Assembly: GCF_000411135.1 (NCBI RefSeq)
Contig: NZ_KE150262.1
Location: 52,419-116,418 of the forward strand
DNA from: Actinotignum schaalii FB123-CNA-2
GTDB lineage: Bacteria > Actinomycetota > Actinomycetes > Actinomycetales > Actinomycetaceae
Direction of reading: 5' to 3'
DNA length: 64,000 bases
Position numbers and translations under genes: made by a program. The notes under the pieces are model-generated. The model ran no database searches. It saw nothing but the letters and a program-made list of their open reading frames with translations, and was not told the origin of the DNA. This document shows positions 63,411-64,000 of this stretch, one piece after another; positions within the stretch are counted from its first letter, which is position 1, and each line of letters starts with the position of its first letter.

Positions 63411-64000
63411 TTAAATCCGCACCGAGTACTGCGAGCGGTCGAAATAGTTGCGCATAGTGCTCGGTTCGTCGGTAATAATGCCATCAACACCCAGGTCAAG
63501 GAGTCTCTCCGCCTCCGCGGCCGAATTAATTGTCCAGGCGTGTACCGCCAGACCCTGCGCGTGAGCGAGCTGCACAAAACGAGCGGTGAGCACGGGAACC
63601 GGGCGCCCGAGCTTACCGTCCTCCTCCTCGCGGCGGCGCAAGCGTGAAAGAGGGCGGGGTAGCGAGCGCGGGCGGGGCAGCGCGATATCAACCGGCACCT
63701 GAACTGCCTGGAAGCCGCGCTGCGAGCCGGGGAATTTTGCGATGCGCACCCCCTGCACCCCGGGCAAGCGGGAGAGAGCCATAAGCCAGGCCACCGCGGA
63801 GCGGCCCAGTGAAAATGTGGCTCCCGGGAGCTGACTACGCATACGCTCCACGCGAGGCTGGGAGAAACTTGCCAGGCACACCCGCCTGGCAGCCCCGGTG
63901 CGCCGCACCGCCGCCACCAGCGGTTCCACGGCCGCATCGGATTTCGCGTCGAGATTAAAAACAGCATCCGGGAAGGCGTCGAGGACTTCGTCTAGGCGCG
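63411..64000 (-). CDS. Glycerophosphodiester phosphodiesterase (N-terminus beyond window)
   Basis: The frame is open from the right edge to the TAA at 63411, about 196 residues. The upstream part reads RLDEVLDAFPDAVFNLDAKS, matching the metal-binding beta-strand of GDPD-family TIM barrels. The C-terminal WTINSAAEAERLLDLGVDGIITDEPS is highly characteristic. The enzyme releases glycerol-3-phosphate from phospholipid head groups. A basic Arg-rich stretch in the middle (about PRPRSLPRPLSRLRRRE) is not typical. The first part of the barrel, with the catalytic HR motif, lies outside. Confidence 0.85.
   Translation of the reverse strand, partial: RLDEVLDAFPDAVFNLDAKSDAAVEPLVAAVRRTGAARRVCLASFSQPRVERMRSQLPGATFSLGRSAVAWLMALSRLPGVQGVRIAKFPGSQRGFQAVQVPVDIALPRPRSLPRPLSRLRRREEEDGKLGRPVPVLTARFVQLAHAQGLAVHAWTINSAAEAERLLDLGVDGIITDEPSTMRNYFDRSQYSVRI

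Overview
The window is a high-GC actinobacterial chromosome segment. Gene content and order suggest a member of the Actinomycetaceae or a close relative. That placement is inferred from family-level similarity and remembered synteny, with no database search. Two blocks follow orders I recall from Mycobacterium tuberculosis. About 1-12 kb resembles Rv3193c-Rv3199c (UPF0182, PDZ/Lon-like protease, zincin-like protein, ThiF-like protein, uvrD2, mycoredoxin, nudC). About 16-62 kb read backwards resembles Rv1292-Rv1327 (argS, lysA, hom, thrB, rho, rpmE, prfA, prmC, sua5, wecA, atpI, atpBEFHAGDC, DUF2550, nucS, CnoX-like, glgB, glgE). There are no rRNA genes, insertion sequences, prophages or CRISPR arrays.

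Layout. 0-0.7 kb: start of a NhaC/YuiF-type antiporter cut by the window edge. 1-12 kb: membrane, protease and DNA-repair/redox genes on both strands. 12-32 kb: a large alpha-glucan and maltose region. glgX and trpS are followed by a 968-bp repeat-rich gap and then glgE-treS-mak-glgB. A second repeat-rich gap leads to malE-malF-malG, transcribed leftwards and divergent from lacI-agl. 32-39 kb: a CnoX-like protein, a lipoprotein, a two-TM membrane protein, a DivIVA-like coiled-coil protein, an alpha/beta hydrolase, an orphan Phd antitoxin and a zinc-ribbon protein. 39-50 kb: a long leftward series holding the complete F1Fo ATP synthase, with wecA and atpI upstream and DUF2550, nucS and nagA downstream. 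50-58 kb: sua5, prmC, prfA, rpmE, rho, thrB, hom. 58-64 kb: aroD facing lysA-argS, a tRNA-Arg(CCG), an alcohol dehydrogenase, and a glycerophosphodiesterase cut by the right edge.

How the genes fit together. MalEFG should import maltose/maltodextrin under LacI control, and the alpha-glucosidase hydrolyses it. TreS interconverts trehalose and maltose, Mak phosphorylates maltose, GlgE polymerises maltose-1-phosphate, GlgB branches the product and GlgX debranches it. This is a full GlgE-type glycogen route in one place. No ABC ATPase gene is present, so the importer probably uses a shared ATPase encoded elsewhere.

The most unusual material is non-coding. Two hairpin-forming repeats, here called A (89 bp, 85/89 identical) and B (about 80 bp), occur as A+B pairs in the same orientation on both sides of glgE-treS-mak-glgB. 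A third B lies after the DivIVA-like gene. Other repeats are a degenerate 30-bp tandem array, a 16-bp minisatellite and a 9-bp tandem repeat that contains a stop codon. A short dispersed motif (core AACGACGACGC) and a small DnaA-box cluster are also present. Several promoters have a -10 hexamer 6-7 nt before the start codon, as in leaderless mRNAs. At glgE and aroD this arrangement points to small upstream ORFs.
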